Positions 51,662 through 61,591 of a stretch of DNA of 64,000 nt are shown piece after piece (the stretch's first letter is position 1; every line of letters begins with the position of its first letter). Both the position numbers and the translations under genes were made by a program. A model generated the notes under the pieces. The model did not search any database, was not told where the DNA came from, and saw only the letters and a list, made by a program, of their open reading frames with translations. Where the stretch lies: contig CACHCL010000001.1 in assembly GCA_902578315.1 (NCBI GenBank), forward strand, positions 186,001-250,000. The letters are read 5' to 3'. The stretch is from an uncultured Pelagibacteraceae bacterium. GTDB lineage: Bacteria > Pseudomonadota > Alphaproteobacteria > Pelagibacterales > Pelagibacteraceae.

Positions 51662-52234
51662 ATGCTCTTACTTGTTGGTTTAGGAAATCCAGGATCAGAT
51701 TATTCAAACACTCGACATAATATTGGGTTTAAAATTATTGATGCTATCAATAATCATTTCAAACTTTCAAAACAAAAACCAAAATTTAAAGGTTTGTTAA
51801 CTACAGGTAATATTGAAGAGAAAAAAATCTATGCAATTAAACCACTTACTTTCATGAATAATTCAGGAACAGCAATAAAAGAGCTAATTGATTATTTTAA
51901 AATCGATGCGAAAGATGTAATTGTCTTCCACGATGATATGGATATTGATTTTGGAAAAATTAAAGCAAAATTCGGTGGAAGTAGTGCGGGACATAATGGA
52001 ATAGAGTCAATTGATAAGTTTATCGGTAAAGATTATTCTAGAGTGAGAATTGGAATAGGTCATCCTAAACAAAAGAAAAAAGTGAATAATCATGTTCTTG
52101 AAGATTTCAAAGAGGACGAAGAGGAAAAAATTAAAGAAATAACTGAAAATATAGTAAAACAAATACCTACATTAATAGATAAAAAAATCGATTTATTTTC
52201 AAGCAAAGTAAATCAAAATCTTAATGGGATTTAA
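51662..52234 (+). CDS. pth: Peptidyl-tRNA hydrolase Pth
   Basis: Releases tRNA from prematurely dropped peptidyl-tRNA. It has 190 residues. VGLGNPGSDYSNTRHNIGF includes the catalytic His, KPLTFMNNSG and VFHDDMDIDFGKIK carry substrate-binding Asn and catalytic Asp, and GHNGIESI and RVRIGIGHP complete the family pattern. It lies between rplY and ychF, overlapping ychF by 11 bases. Confidence 0.98.
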   Translation: MLLLVGLGNPGSDYSNTRHNIGFKIIDAINNHFKLSKQKPKFKGLLTTGNIEEKKIYAIKPLTFMNNSGTAIKELIDYFKIDAKDVIVFHDDMDIDFGKIKAKFGGSSAGHNGIESIDKFIGKDYSRVRIGIGHPKQKKKVNNHVLEDFKEDEEEKIKEITENIVKQIPTLIDKKIDLFSSKVNQNLNGI

Positions 52235-53294
52235 ATGTGGAATAGTTGGGCTGCCAAATGTTGGTAAGTCGACTTTATTCAACGCTTTAACAGCCTCAAA
52301 AAATGCAGAGGCAGCTAATTTTCCTTTTTGCACAATCGATCCAAACATTGGAGTTGTTGATGTAATTGATTACAGATTGGATCAGCTTGCGAAATTATCA
52401 AATTCAAAAAAAAAAATTTATACTAATATTACATTTGTAGATATTGCAGGTTTAGTGAAAGGTGCTTCAAAAGGTGAAGGATTAGGCAATAAATTTCTTT
52501 CCCACATAAGAGAAGTCGATGCAATTATTCATCTAGTTAGATGTTTTGACTCTGAAAAAATTACTCATGTAAACTCAAAAATCAATCCGGCTGATGACCT
52601 TGAAACTATAAAAACTGAGATAATACTATCAGATTTAGACATAGTCCAAAAAAGACTTGAGAAAAGTAAAAAAAAATTACTCGATGAAAAAGAAATAAAA
52701 ATTTTGAATGAAAAATTGGACAGTTTAAATAAAGGCGAGGAAGCCAAAATCAACGATGCCGTAGAGGAAAAAATTCTCTATAATATTGGATTATTAAGTA
52801 TCAAGCCAAAAATTATAGTATGTAATGTAGATGAGGAAAACCTATCTAAAGGAAACAAATATACTGAAATGGTTAAAATTAAATATCCAAATGAAAAAAT
52901 TATTCATATTTGTGCAGATATTGAGGATCAACTTTCCGGTCTTGAAAAAAGTGAGAAAGAAACTTTTATGAAAGATATTGGTTTGAACAAAACGGGTTTA
53001 AATCAACTTATTAAAGAAGGCTACGATCTTCTAAAACTAGATACCTTTTTCACATCAGGCCCAGAAGAAAGTAGAGCATGGACAGTGCAAAAAAATACTC
53101 CAGCTCCAAAAGCGGCGAGTGTCATTCATACAGATTTTGAAAAAAATTTTATTAGAGTAGAAGCTGTAAGTTGTAAAGATTTTATAGAATATGGAAGTGC
53201 AGAGAAATGCAAAGAAAAAGGAAAGTTAAGGATTGAAGGGAAAGATTATATTATTAAAGATGGCGATGTGTTACACTTCCGAGTCAATCCTTGA
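52224..53294 (+). CDS. ychF: Redox-regulated ATPase YchF (OLA1 family)
   Basis: Universally conserved Obg-like P-loop protein that prefers ATP, bound to ribosomes and involved in stress responses. It has 356 residues. [18 protein letters not shown] (G1), [31 protein letters not shown] and a C-terminal TGS domain (about 275-356, ending [11 protein letters not shown]) are typical; NVDEE in place of NKxD explains ATP preference. It overlaps petC convergently by 24 bases. Confidence 0.97.
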   Translation: MGFKCGIVGLPNVGKSTLFNALTASKNAEAANFPFCTIDPNIGVVDVIDYRLDQLAKLSNSKKKIYTNITFVDIAGLVKGASKGEGLGNKFLSHIREVDAIIHLVRCFDSEKITHVNSKINPADDLETIKTEIILSDLDIVQKRLEKSKKKLLDEKEIKILNEKLDSLNKGEEAKINDAVEEKILYNIGLLSIKPKIIVCNVDEENLSKGNKYTEMVKIKYPNEKIIHICADIEDQLSGLEKSEKETFMKDIGLNKTGLNQLIKEGYDLLKLDTFFTSGPEESRAWTVQKNTPAPKAASVIHTDFEKNFIRVEAVSCKDFIEYGSAEKCKEKGKLRIEGKDYIIKDGDVLHFRVNP

Positions 53295-54053
53295 CCAAAT
53301 CTTTTTCATGCTTAAATAAACAAGAATTGTTAAAAGTACTAAATAAATAATTACCTTTACACCAGTTTTGTGTCTCTCTTCAAGTTCCGGCTCAGCAGCC
53401 CAAGCCAAAAAAGTTGTTACATCTTTAGCCATTTGATCAACAGTAGACTCTGTACCGTCTGCATATTCAACTAGACCATCAGTTAAATTATTTGGCATTT
53501 TAATCTTATTACCAGCCATATATTTATTGTAATAAACACCTTCATCAAGAGTTACACCTGGAGGAGGGTCTTCGTATCCGACAAGAACTGAATAAATATA
53601 ATTAGCTCCTCCTTTTCTTGCTTTAACTAAAACTGACATATCAGGGGGGTATGCCCCGCCATTAGCAGCTGTTGCTGCCTGAACATTAGGATATGGGCTC
53701 TTAAATTTATCTGAAGGTTTTCCTGGTCGAGTAAACATTTCTCCCTGAGAGTCTGGACCATCCTCTATTTCGAAACTAGCAGCAATAGCTTTTACTTCTT
53801 GCTCTGAAAACTCGGGTCCACCAGATTCTCCTAGATTTCTATAGCTTAGATATTGCATTGAGTGGCAAGAAGCGCAGACTTCTTTATAAACTTGAAAACC
53901 TCTTTGTAGTGATGCTCTATCAAAGGTTCCTGTTAATCCTTTAAAACTCCAATCCACTTTAATTGGATCAGCCATTTCAGCGCTTTGAAGTGGTTTAAGT
54001 GAGATGAGTAATAAAAACGATAAAACGAGCAGTTTTATATTAGACTTTATCAT
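53271..54053 (-). CDS. petC: Cytochrome c1 of the bc1 complex
   Basis: Haem c subunit that passes electrons from the Rieske protein to soluble cytochrome c. It has 260 residues: a signal peptide (1-24, ending QSA), the haem site CASCHSM near residue 61, the distal Met ligand region [14 protein letters not shown] and a C-terminal membrane anchor (about 236-254). It overlaps petB by 14 bases. Respiratory electron flow from ubiquinol, consistent with an obligate aerobe, is supported by the complete petABC set. Confidence 0.97.
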   Translation of the reverse strand: MIKSNIKLLVLSFLLLISLKPLQSAEMADPIKVDWSFKGLTGTFDRASLQRGFQVYKEVCASCHSMQYLSYRNLGESGGPEFSEQEVKAIAASFEIEDGPDSQGEMFTRPGKPSDKFKSPYPNVQAATAANGGAYPPDMSVLVKARKGGANYIYSVLVGYEDPPPGVTLDEGVYYNKYMAGNKIKMPNNLTDGLVEYADGTESTVDQMAKDVTTFLAWAAEPELEERHKTGVKVIIYLVLLTILVYLSMKKIWSRIDSEV

Positions 54054-55299
54054 TAACCTTCCTAGCTAAAGATGGTTCTGCTCCCCCTGTTAATACTGGC
54101 TCAGAGATGCTCATAGGAATTGGATCTGTTTTTTCCAAGTAACCAACAACAGGCATAACTATAATAAAATGTAAGAAATAATAAATAGTCCCCACTCTAG
54201 CTAATACTAAGTAAATTCCTTCAGCTGGCATCGCACCAACATAACCAAGCATTAGAACGTCTATTACTAATATCCAAAAGAACTGTCTGTAAATCGGTCT
54301 AAAAACAGCCGATCTAACTTTTGATGTATCTAACCAAGGTAAGACAAACAAAATAAAAATTGCACTGAACATTAAAATTACACCACCTAATTTATCAGGG
54401 ACAGATCTTAAAATTGCGTAAAATGGTAACAAATACCATTCAGGTACTATGTGAGCAGGTGTAACTAATGGGTTGGCAGGTATATAATTATCTGAGTGTC
54501 CCAAAACATTAGGCGTGAAGAATACAAATCCAGCAAATATGATCATAAAAACTAAAAGCGCGAAAGCGTCTTTAATTGTTATATAAGGATGGAATGGCAC
54601 TGTATCTTTAGATGGTTTCTTTATATCAATTCCTACAGGGTTATTATTTCCCGGAACATGTAAAGCCCAAATGTGTAAAACTACTAATCCTAAAATTAAA
54701 AACGGAATTAAATAATGTAAACTAAAAAATCTGTTTAGTGTTGGATTATCGACAGAATAAGCTCCCCATAACCAAGTTGTTATACTATCTCCAACTAATG
54801 GAATCGCACTAAATAAATTAGTTATTACTGTGGCACCCCAGAAACTCATTTGACCCCATGGCAAAACATAACCCATGAAAGCTGCTGCCATCATTAATAA
54901 ATAAATCATCAGACCAATTATCCAAATTACTTCTCTTGGTGATTTATATGATCCATAAAATAAAGACCTAAATATGTGAATATAAACTGCTAGGAAAAAC
55001 ATAGATGCACCATTGCTATGAATATATCTTATGAGCCAACCATAATTTACATCTCTCATTATATGTTCAACACTTGCAAAAGCTAAATCTGCGTGAGCGA
55101 CGTAATGCATTGCTAATACAATTCCTGTAACTATTTGAGTGATTAAACAAAAAGTTAAAATTCCGCCAAAGGTCCACCAATAATTTAAGTTTTTAGGCGT
55201 TGGGTAGTCTGTAAGGTGTGCTCCAAGGGTAAGCAATGGCAAACGATCGTTAAACCATTTTCCTGCTTTAGATTTAGGTGTGTATTCGTGCTCGCTCAT
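54040..55299 (-). CDS. petB: Cytochrome b of the bc1 complex
   Basis: Eight-helix quinol-oxidising subunit carrying haems bL and bH. From the ATG at 55299 it has 419 residues (a TTG five codons earlier is possible). ALAMHYVAH and [23 protein letters not shown] hold the first His ligands, [21 protein letters not shown] the Qo helix, the second His pair is near [20 protein letters not shown] (in part), and [13 protein letters not shown] is the PEWY motif of the Qo site. It lies between petA and petC. Confidence 0.97.
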   Translation of the reverse strand: MSEHEYTPKSKAGKWFNDRLPLLTLGAHLTDYPTPKNLNYWWTFGGILTFCLITQIVTGIVLAMHYVAHADLAFASVEHIMRDVNYGWLIRYIHSNGASMFFLAVYIHIFRSLFYGSYKSPREVIWIIGLMIYLLMMAAAFMGYVLPWGQMSFWGATVITNLFSAIPLVGDSITTWLWGAYSVDNPTLNRFFSLHYLIPFLILGLVVLHIWALHVPGNNNPVGIDIKKPSKDTVPFHPYITIKDAFALLVFMIIFAGFVFFTPNVLGHSDNYIPANPLVTPAHIVPEWYLLPFYAILRSVPDKLGGVILMFSAIFILFVLPWLDTSKVRSAVFRPIYRQFFWILVIDVLMLGYVGAMPAEGIYLVLARVGTIYYFLHFIIVMPVVGYLEKTDPIPMSISEPVLTGGAEPSLARKVNDKV

Positions 55300-55306
55300 A
55301 ATTTTT

Positions 55307-55828
55307 TTAACCAATCTTAATCGTATTGCTATCTACAAATTCGAACTTTGGTATTTCCATATTCGTTGGTGCAGGTCCTTTTCTAATTCTGCCTGATACA
55401 TCATAATGTGAACCATGACAAGGACAGAACCAACCATTAAAGTCTCCTTTGTCTTTTAAAGGCACACATCCAAGGTGTGTACAGACTCCTAACATGACTA
55501 ACCATTCATCCTTACCAACCTTTACCCTATCTTCATCCTTTTGAGGATCAGGCAAATCGTCCATATTTACAGCCCTAGCTTCTGCTATTTCTTCAGGCGT
55601 CCTTCTTTTTAAAAAAACTGGCTTACCTCGCCATAAAACTGTGATTGATTTGCCAGGATCAATGTTGCTAATATCAACTTCAGTAGTGGCCAAAGCTTGT
55701 TGGGCTTTATCTGGATTCATTTGATCAATCATTGGCCAAATAACTGCCCCAACACCTACTGCCCCAACTGTATAACTAGCTGTAAATAAAAAATCTCTTC
55801 TTTTAACTTTTTTTTCTTCTTTGCTCAT
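55307..55828 (-). CDS. petA: Rieske iron-sulfur protein of the bc1 complex
   Basis: Carries the [2Fe-2S] cluster that takes electrons from ubiquinol. It has 173 residues. The N-terminus [17 protein letters not shown] is a twin-arginine signal that also serves as anchor; [10 protein letters not shown] and CPCHGSHYD provide the two Cys and two His cluster ligands. It is first gene of petABC and its upstream neighbour trmL diverges. Confidence 0.98.
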   Translation of the reverse strand: MSKEEKKVKRRDFLFTASYTVGAVGVGAVIWPMIDQMNPDKAQQALATTEVDISNIDPGKSITVLWRGKPVFLKRRTPEEIAEARAVNMDDLPDPQKDEDRVKVGKDEWLVMLGVCTHLGCVPLKDKGDFNGWFCPCHGSHYDVSGRIRKGPAPTNMEIPKFEFVDSNTIKIG

Positions 55829-55917
55829 TTATGTTAGTGCTTATAATGTAAATACTAAATAAAACCATATTTTAAAGATTTCTAGGGTCAGAATGACACA
55901 TAAATTAAGCTTTAATA

Positions 55918-56364
55918 ATGCACATAGTACTTTACAAGCCTGATATTCCTCAAAATACTGCAGCCATAATAAGACTTGGAGCCTGCCTATGTTTGAATAT
56001 TCACTTAATAGAACCATGCGGTTTTAATTTAAACGATAGCAGGTTTAAAAGAGTAGTTATGGATTATGCTGGCTTATGTAAGATTTTTCGACACAATAGC
56101 TTTGAAGCATTTAAAAAAAAACATAAAAAATCAAGAATAGTTTTAATGACAACTAAGGCAAAAAAATTATATCATAAGTTTAAATTTAAAAAGAATGATA
56201 TGCTTTTATTTGGAAAAGAAAGTGCTGGTGTTCCAAACGAGATACATCGAATGCTTAAAAATAAAGTAAAAATTCCTATGAACAAAAAAACAAGATCTCT
56301 AAATGTTGCAATGAGTGTTGCGATAGTAGCTTCTGAAGCTTTGAGGCAAAATAATTTACTTTAA
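55918..56364 (+). CDS. trmL: tRNA (cytidine/uridine34-2'-O)-methyltransferase TrmL
   Basis: SPOUT methyltransferase that modifies the wobble base of leucine tRNAs. It has 148 residues. VLYKPDIPQNTAAIIRLGACLCLNIHLIEPCGF (read in parts) at the N-terminus, LLFGKESAGVPNEI and IPMNKKTRSLNVAMSVAIV, the knot with the SAM site, are typical. The stop overlaps the hemF start by one base (TAATG). Confidence 0.95.
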   Translation: MHIVLYKPDIPQNTAAIIRLGACLCLNIHLIEPCGFNLNDSRFKRVVMDYAGLCKIFRHNSFEAFKKKHKKSRIVLMTTKAKKLYHKFKFKKNDMLLFGKESAGVPNEIHRMLKNKVKIPMNKKTRSLNVAMSVAIVASEALRQNNLL

Positions 56365-57188
56365 TGATTACATCTGAATTTAGAAAAAAAATGGCTGATA
56401 GCTGGTTTTCATATATACAAAGTCAAATTTGTAAAGAATTTGAATATCTTGAAAAAAATAAAGTAAAATTTTTAAAAAGAGATTGGAGTAAAAGTAAAAA
56501 AAATGAGGGAGGTGGAACTTCATTTTTACTATCTAAAGGAAAAATTTTTGACAAAGTTGGAGTAAATAAATCAACTGTTTCAGGAATTTTTCCTAAACAA
56601 TTTAGATCAAAAATATTGGGTGCAGAAAAAAAAGGTAAATATTGGGCTTCAGGAGTTTCTGTAGTAGCTCATATGAGAAATCCCAAGATGCCTGCTATAC
56701 ATTTCAATACTAGGTTTATAGTTACTTCTAAGGAGTGGTTCGGTGGAGGAATGGATGCAACGCCTAGTTATAACGATCTTAAGGAAAAAAAAATTATACA
56801 TGATGAATTAAAAAAAGTATGTATTCAAAATAAAAAAAATTATAAAAAATATAAAAAGTGGTGTGATGAATATTTTTATTTACCACACAGAAAAGAAGCA
56901 AGAGGTATTGGTGGTATTTTTTTTGATTACGAAAGCAAAGATTGGATTAAAAACTTTAAATTTATAAGAGAACTTGGGCTTTCTTTTATAGATATTTCAA
57001 AAAAAATTATAAAAAGAAAAGAAAAATTTAGATGGACAAAAAAAGATAAAGAAAAACAGTTTTTCAAACGAGGAAGGTATGTGGAGTTCAATCTTTTATA
57101 TGATAGAGGCACTAAGTTTGGATTAAACTCGGGAGGAAATATTGATTCAATATTAATGTCACTTCCTCCTGAAGCAAAGTGGAAATAG
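56364..57188 (+). CDS. hemF: Oxygen-dependent coproporphyrinogen III oxidase HemF
   Basis: Converts coproporphyrinogen III to protoporphyrinogen IX in haem synthesis using O2. It has 274 residues, slightly short of E. coli HemF. GGGTSFLLSKGKIFDKVGVN, GVSVVAHMRNPKMPAIHFNTRF (in part), WFGGGMDATPSY and RGIGGIFFDYE are family signatures, and the C-terminal GRYVEFNLLYDRGTKFGL is intact. The oxygen-dependent type fits an aerobic surface-water lifestyle. greA starts 2 bases after its stop. Confidence 0.97.
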   Translation: MITSEFRKKMADSWFSYIQSQICKEFEYLEKNKVKFLKRDWSKSKKNEGGGTSFLLSKGKIFDKVGVNKSTVSGIFPKQFRSKILGAEKKGKYWASGVSVVAHMRNPKMPAIHFNTRFIVTSKEWFGGGMDATPSYNDLKEKKIIHDELKKVCIQNKKNYKKYKKWCDEYFYLPHRKEARGIGGIFFDYESKDWIKNFKFIRELGLSFIDISKKIIKRKEKFRWTKKDKEKQFFKRGRYVEFNLLYDRGTKFGLNSGGNIDSILMSLPPEAKWK

Positions 57189-57190
57189 TT

Positions 57191-57667
57191 ATGAAAAAAG
57201 AGCCAATTACAGTCAGTGGTCTTCAAAATTTAAAAACAGAATTAGAAGATCTAAAAAATATTCAGAGGCCAAAAATTGTGGAGGCAATAGCAGAAGCAAG
57301 ATCTCATGGAGATTTAAAGGAGAACGCTGAATATCATGCAGCAAAAGAGCAACAAGCATTAATCGAAAGCCGTGTAATTGCAATTAATGATATTATTGCA
57401 AGAGCAAATATAATTGATGTCACTAAAATAGAAAATAATGGAAAAGTAATTTTTGGATCAACCGTAAAAGTTCAAGATCTAGATACAGATAAAAAAATTT
57501 CTTATAGATTAGTCGGCCAGGATGAAGCAGATATAAAAAAGAATTTAATTTTTTTTGAAAGTCCAATTGGGAAAGCTCTTATAGGTAAAAATAAAGGTGA
57601 AATGATAAGTGTAACAACACCATCTGGGGAGAGAAACTTTGAAATACTAGATGTTGAATACATTTAA
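57191..57667 (+). CDS. greA: Transcription elongation factor GreA
   Basis: Rescues backtracked RNA polymerase by stimulating transcript cleavage. The ATG at 57191 gives 158 residues, the normal size; a start four codons earlier would overlap hemF. The N-terminal coiled coil contains ARSHGDLKENAEYHAAKEQQ with the acidic tip residues, and the FKBP-like C-terminal domain has FESPIGKALIGK. It ends by overlapping the convergent cca gene by 4 bases. Confidence 0.96.
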   Translation: MKKEPITVSGLQNLKTELEDLKNIQRPKIVEAIAEARSHGDLKENAEYHAAKEQQALIESRVIAINDIIARANIIDVTKIENNGKVIFGSTVKVQDLDTDKKISYRLVGQDEADIKKNLIFFESPIGKALIGKNKGEMISVTTPSGERNFEILDVEYI

Positions 57668-58926
57668 TTTGAATTTACTTTAATTATTTCTTCGACTCTT
57701 TCATTTGAAATTTTAAAATTATTATTTATCCACTCTTTCTCTAAAGTTTTTAAAACATTTCCTAATGTCTGTCCCTCCTGCATCCCTTTTTGCTTTAATG
57801 TCTCTCCATCTATTGGAAATTTAGGTACTTTGATTTTTAAAATTTTATTAAGAGTTTTAGAAAAATCATTTATTTTCTTTTTTGAATTTATTGAAAAGTT
57901 AATCAAATTAAGGCCTATTAAATGATTTTTTCCATTCAAATAAATATTTTTAATTAAATTTTTTTCAAAAAATTCTTTATCATTTTGCAGTTTTATCAAA
58001 TTTTTATTAAATTTATCTAATATATCCTTAGTTTTATTAGAGACATTATATTTATGAATAAAATATTCATGATTTTTTTTTTCATCAATTAGCGACACTG
58101 CTAACAAAATATCAACGTTTACTTCTGAGTGCTTATATACTTTCTTAAGTCTTTCTAACCTGTTTAGATACAAGAATTCAGGAAATATCATTAAAAAAAT
58201 TTCCCTCAAATTGCTACTTTGATTTATTGTTAAAAAATTTTTAAGACTTAAAATTTTGAGTAATTCAATTAAAATTCTTTCTTTGGAGATTTTTTGAATA
58301 CCGTCTAAATTTTGCTTAATTGCATCGCTTGATGTAGGCTCAACTACCATATCATACATAACTTTAAATCTTATAAATCTAATAATTCTTAAATAATCCT
58401 CTTCTATTCTTTTTTGTGGGTCTCCAATAAACTTAATATTTTTATTTTTAAGATCAATTGTACCCATTTGTGGGTCAAAAAGTTTTCCGTGTATGTCCAT
58501 ATAAATAGCATTAATTGTGAAATCTCTTCTTTCAGAGTCTTGTTGCCAATCATCAGTATATTCTACCTCTGCATGTCTTCCGTCTGTTTTGATATCTTTT
58601 CTTAAGGTTGTTAATTCAACTTTATGTTTTTCGGATACAATAGTCACAGTTCCATGTTTAACACCTGTATCAAAAACTTTTATATCAGTATTTTTAAATT
58701 TTTCTTTAATCTGATCTGTTGTTAAGATTGTTGCAATATCAATATCATCTATTTTTTCATTTGAGAGATATTTTCTTACACATCCACCTACAAATCTTGC
58801 AACTACTTTATCTTCAGGAACACCCTCTTGTAATTTTTTGAAAATAAATTTTAAATCTTTGTTTCTGTAAAATGGAAAAATAAAACTCTTTATATTTTTT
58901 AAAAAATTAAAACTTAGATTAAGCAT
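57664..58926 (-). CDS. cca: CCA-adding tRNA nucleotidyltransferase / poly(A) polymerase family
   Basis: Class II nucleotidyltransferase of 420 residues that repairs or adds the CCA end of tRNAs, or possibly adds poly(A). FVGGCVRKYLSNEKIDDIDIAT carries the catalytic Asp pair in the DxD motif (shown partly), RDFTINAIYMD follows, then RIEEDYLRIIRFIRF. Both tRNAs in this window already encode CCA, so repair is a likely role. A tRNA-Gln gene lies only 7 bases upstream on the same strand. Confidence 0.9.
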   Translation of the reverse strand: MLNLSFNFLKNIKSFIFPFYRNKDLKFIFKKLQEGVPEDKVVARFVGGCVRKYLSNEKIDDIDIATILTTDQIKEKFKNTDIKVFDTGVKHGTVTIVSEKHKVELTTLRKDIKTDGRHAEVEYTDDWQQDSERRDFTINAIYMDIHGKLFDPQMGTIDLKNKNIKFIGDPQKRIEEDYLRIIRFIRFKVMYDMVVEPTSSDAIKQNLDGIQKISKERILIELLKILSLKNFLTINQSSNLREIFLMIFPEFLYLNRLERLKKVYKHSEVNVDILLAVSLIDEKKNHEYFIHKYNVSNKTKDILDKFNKNLIKLQNDKEFFEKNLIKNIYLNGKNHLIGLNLINFSINSKKKINDFSKTLNKILKIKVPKFPIDGETLKQKGMQEGQTLGNVLKTLEKEWINNNFKISNERVEEIIKVNSN

Positions 58927-58933
58927 AAATTTT

Positions 58934-59007
58934 TGGCTGGGGCACTAGGATTCGAACCTAGGATGGCGGTATCAAAAACCGCTGCCTTACCGCTTGGCTA
59001 TGCCCCA
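58934..59007 (-). tRNA. tRNA-Gln (UUG anticodon)
   Basis: A 74-base cloverleaf on the minus strand with acceptor stem TGGGGCA/TGCCCCA, discriminator G and encoded CCA. The anticodon arm CGGTTTTTGATACCG contains the loop TTTTGAT, so the anticodon is UUG. It sits between ispE and cca in the same direction and is probably cut from their common transcript. Confidence 0.97.
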
Positions 59008-59042
59008 ATTACAAAAGACAGATATATCATAATTAAATAAAT

Positions 59043-59882
59043 TTAAATAGTTTTTGCAATCGAGAACCAAAATTTAGGGTATTTCTTTCTTAATTTTTTA
59101 AGTGCGACTAATGAACTATTTTTATCAGCAAATAAACCATAACAAGTAGATCCTGAACCTGTCATTCTTGAAAAATGACATCCTTTAAATTCTTCAATAT
59201 TGAGTAGTAATTTTGTCAAAATTTTATGTTTTTTTTCAACAATGGATTGCAAGTCATTTTTAGAATTTATTAAAAGCTCAATAAAACTTTTTTTTAAACC
59301 AAAGCTTTTTTTAAAAGGTTTTTTCAATATTGAGTAATTTTTGAATTTAGCATATACGCTTTTAGTTGAGCTTTTTATCTTGGGATAGATCAATAAAAAA
59401 TAAAACTTATGTTTTTTATTTAACTTGAATACAGATTTTAAATTTTTTTGATATCCCTGATTATGAAAAAAAAGCCTTAAATCGGAACCAATTTCTTTAG
59501 TAATTGTGCTTAATATCTTTTTATTTAAGTTTTTTTTTGTTAAACACTTTAATAGTGTTGCGGCATTACTTGTGCCTCCACCGAGACCAGCAAAGACTGG
59601 GATTTTTTTATTTACTTTTACAAAATAATAATCATGAATAATTTTATTTTTTCTCATTATATTTAAGACTTTTTTTACTGAATTATTTGATTTTTTAATA
59701 TCTTTAGAGAAAGGACCAGTAAAAGAAACTTGATCAGAGAGTCTATTTCTATTTTTTTTTATAGATATTTCATCATATAAGTTAATCAGGCAATAAATTG
59801 ACTGAATATTATGAAGTCCACTTTTAAGTTTTTTATTGACGTTTAATGTTAAATTTAATTTTGCATATGACTTTAAGACCAT
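59043..59882 (-). CDS. ispE: 4-diphosphocytidyl-2-C-methyl-D-erythritol kinase IspE
   Basis: GHMP kinase of the MEP isoprenoid pathway. It has 279 residues. SYAKLNLTLNV at the N-terminus, PVFAGLGGGTSNAATLL (ATP loop) and SRMTGSGSTCYGLF near residue 240 are the family motifs. It lies 4 bases after the TPR gene; a TPR-ispE pair is common in alphaproteobacteria. Confidence 0.95.
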   Translation of the reverse strand: MVLKSYAKLNLTLNVNKKLKSGLHNIQSIYCLINLYDEISIKKNRNRLSDQVSFTGPFSKDIKKSNNSVKKVLNIMRKNKIIHDYYFVKVNKKIPVFAGLGGGTSNAATLLKCLTKKNLNKKILSTITKEIGSDLRLFFHNQGYQKNLKSVFKLNKKHKFYFLLIYPKIKSSTKSVYAKFKNYSILKKPFKKSFGLKKSFIELLINSKNDLQSIVEKKHKILTKLLLNIEEFKGCHFSRMTGSGSTCYGLFADKNSSLVALKKLRKKYPKFWFSIAKTI

Positions 59883-59886
59883 ACTT

Positions 59887-61587
59887 TTACAGGCCTTTTA
59901 TTAATTTTTGTTCAATTTTTTCTTTCAAATCTTTTTCAGCCTTTTCAAGATTCAAAACGTAATTCCAATAATATCTGGCTTGAATTTCATTTCCATTTTT
60001 CCATAGAACATCACCATAATGATCATTAACTATTGGATCTGATGGCATTAAACTAACTGCTAACTGCAAATATTTTTTTGACTCATAGTATCTCTTTAAT
60101 TTAAACAAAGCCCAACCTAGAGAGTCAATAATGTAAGGATCATTGGATTTTAATTGATTTGCTTTTATAAGCATCGATAAAGATTTTTCGATTTGTAAAC
60201 CTTTTTCAATCCAAGAGTAAGCAAGATAGTTTATTACGTATGCTTGATTTGGACTAACTTCTAAAGAAGCTAGAAGATCTTTTTCAGCTTTATCCCACTC
60301 GCCAATTCTCTCGAATGATACTCCTCTTCCGTCTGTAACTTCTGGATACAGTTGATGATCTTTATCTATTATATCTAAAATTTTTGTATAATACTGAATA
60401 GACTCAGAGAATCTTTCATTATTTTTTAAAAATTCTGCATAATCAAACATTTGATATACCCCTTTAAAATATAAATTTTTATAGGCGTTATTTAAAAGCG
60501 AAACTCCTTTCTCTCTCTCACCCTGTAGAATAAAAATCCTCGAAATTTGTTTATTTGAATACCATTCAAAGGCTTCTCCGTTTTTCTTAAGCTTTTGATA
60601 AATTTTTTTAGCATTTGAAAAGTCATCAATTTTATATAAATTTTCTGCCAGAAGAGTATCGAAAGCATGGAAATTTTTATTCAAATACTTTGACAAATTT
60701 AGGTAAAAGTTAGATAGAGCAAAAGCTGACTGGGAAGATAAAGCGTTTGCAGTTATATATAAGATTTCTGCAACAACGTGATCTATTTTTTTACAATCAA
60801 ATTCAAAATTATTAACTTTATTTTTCAGATCAATTTCAAATTGATTCAATAATAAATTTCTAGGATATTTTTTTAACGAGTTTTGAGTGACAGTTTTAGC
60901 TAATACTTTTTCACCTTTTGAAAATAAATATTTGGCGAAAAAATAATTGTACCTAGAAAAATCTGTATCCTGATTTGATAAGAGTTTTTCAAAAACAAAT
61001 TTTGTTTCATCGCTGTCAAAATAACAATGTAAAAAAGTATTTTGAATTTTTTTTAAACTTTCGAACCTATCGTCTAGTCCTCTTAAATCATTTAAGGCTT
61101 TTTCTAATTCACCGCTGTCTAAATTAGACCAATTATATAAAGAACGGGCTACATAATTATCGATTACGGTTCTTGAGTATCTTTGTTTTGCTTTAAGAAA
61201 ATATTTTTTTGAAATTTCAAATTTTAAGTTTTTAAGATTAAAAACTCCAATAACTAAATCGCTTTCAAAACTATCTTTTTGCTCTTTTTCAAGTTTTTTC
61301 GCAAAATTCACTGCAAGATTAAAGTTTCCTGAATTGACCAGAGCATAAAGATATTTCGTAGCATAAGATTGATGGTTTTTCTCTAATCCATCAAGTTTTT
61401 TTAAATACTTGTAAGAATCTTCATATTTATTTTGATTAAGAAGTAAAATTCCTGAAAAATAATCTGCTATAGGCTCTGATTTATAAAATTTATCTATATT
61501 TTTAGCGTTAAGTGTGGAAAAAAAAATTATAACGATGACAAATAAAAATTGTCCTGTAATCTTAATTAAAATTTTATAATTATTCAT
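59887..61587 (-). CDS. Exported tetratricopeptide repeat protein
   Basis: A 566-residue protein from the ATG at 61587 (an earlier TTG would run into the divergent gene). A signal peptide (about 1-30, ending TLNA) sends it to the periplasm or membrane. The rest is helical, with TPR-like units best seen in the C-terminal half: QAYVINYLAYSWIEKGLQIEKSL, DPYIIDSLGWALFKLKRYYESKKYL and DPIVNDHYGDVLWKNGNEIQARYYW (each read in part). TPR domains act as protein scaffolds; the partner is unknown. It precedes ispE by 4 bases. Confidence 0.85.
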   Translation of the reverse strand: MNNYKILIKITGQFLFVIVIIFFSTLNAKNIDKFYKSEPIADYFSGILLLNQNKYEDSYKYLKKLDGLEKNHQSYATKYLYALVNSGNFNLAVNFAKKLEKEQKDSFESDLVIGVFNLKNLKFEISKKYFLKAKQRYSRTVIDNYVARSLYNWSNLDSGELEKALNDLRGLDDRFESLKKIQNTFLHCYFDSDETKFVFEKLLSNQDTDFSRYNYFFAKYLFSKGEKVLAKTVTQNSLKKYPRNLLLNQFEIDLKNKVNNFEFDCKKIDHVVAEILYITANALSSQSAFALSNFYLNLSKYLNKNFHAFDTLLAENLYKIDDFSNAKKIYQKLKKNGEAFEWYSNKQISRIFILQGEREKGVSLLNNAYKNLYFKGVYQMFDYAEFLKNNERFSESIQYYTKILDIIDKDHQLYPEVTDGRGVSFERIGEWDKAEKDLLASLEVSPNQAYVINYLAYSWIEKGLQIEKSLSMLIKANQLKSNDPYIIDSLGWALFKLKRYYESKKYLQLAVSLMPSDPIVNDHYGDVLWKNGNEIQARYYWNYVLNLEKAEKDLKEKIEQKLIKGL

Positions 61588-61591
61588 AAAA

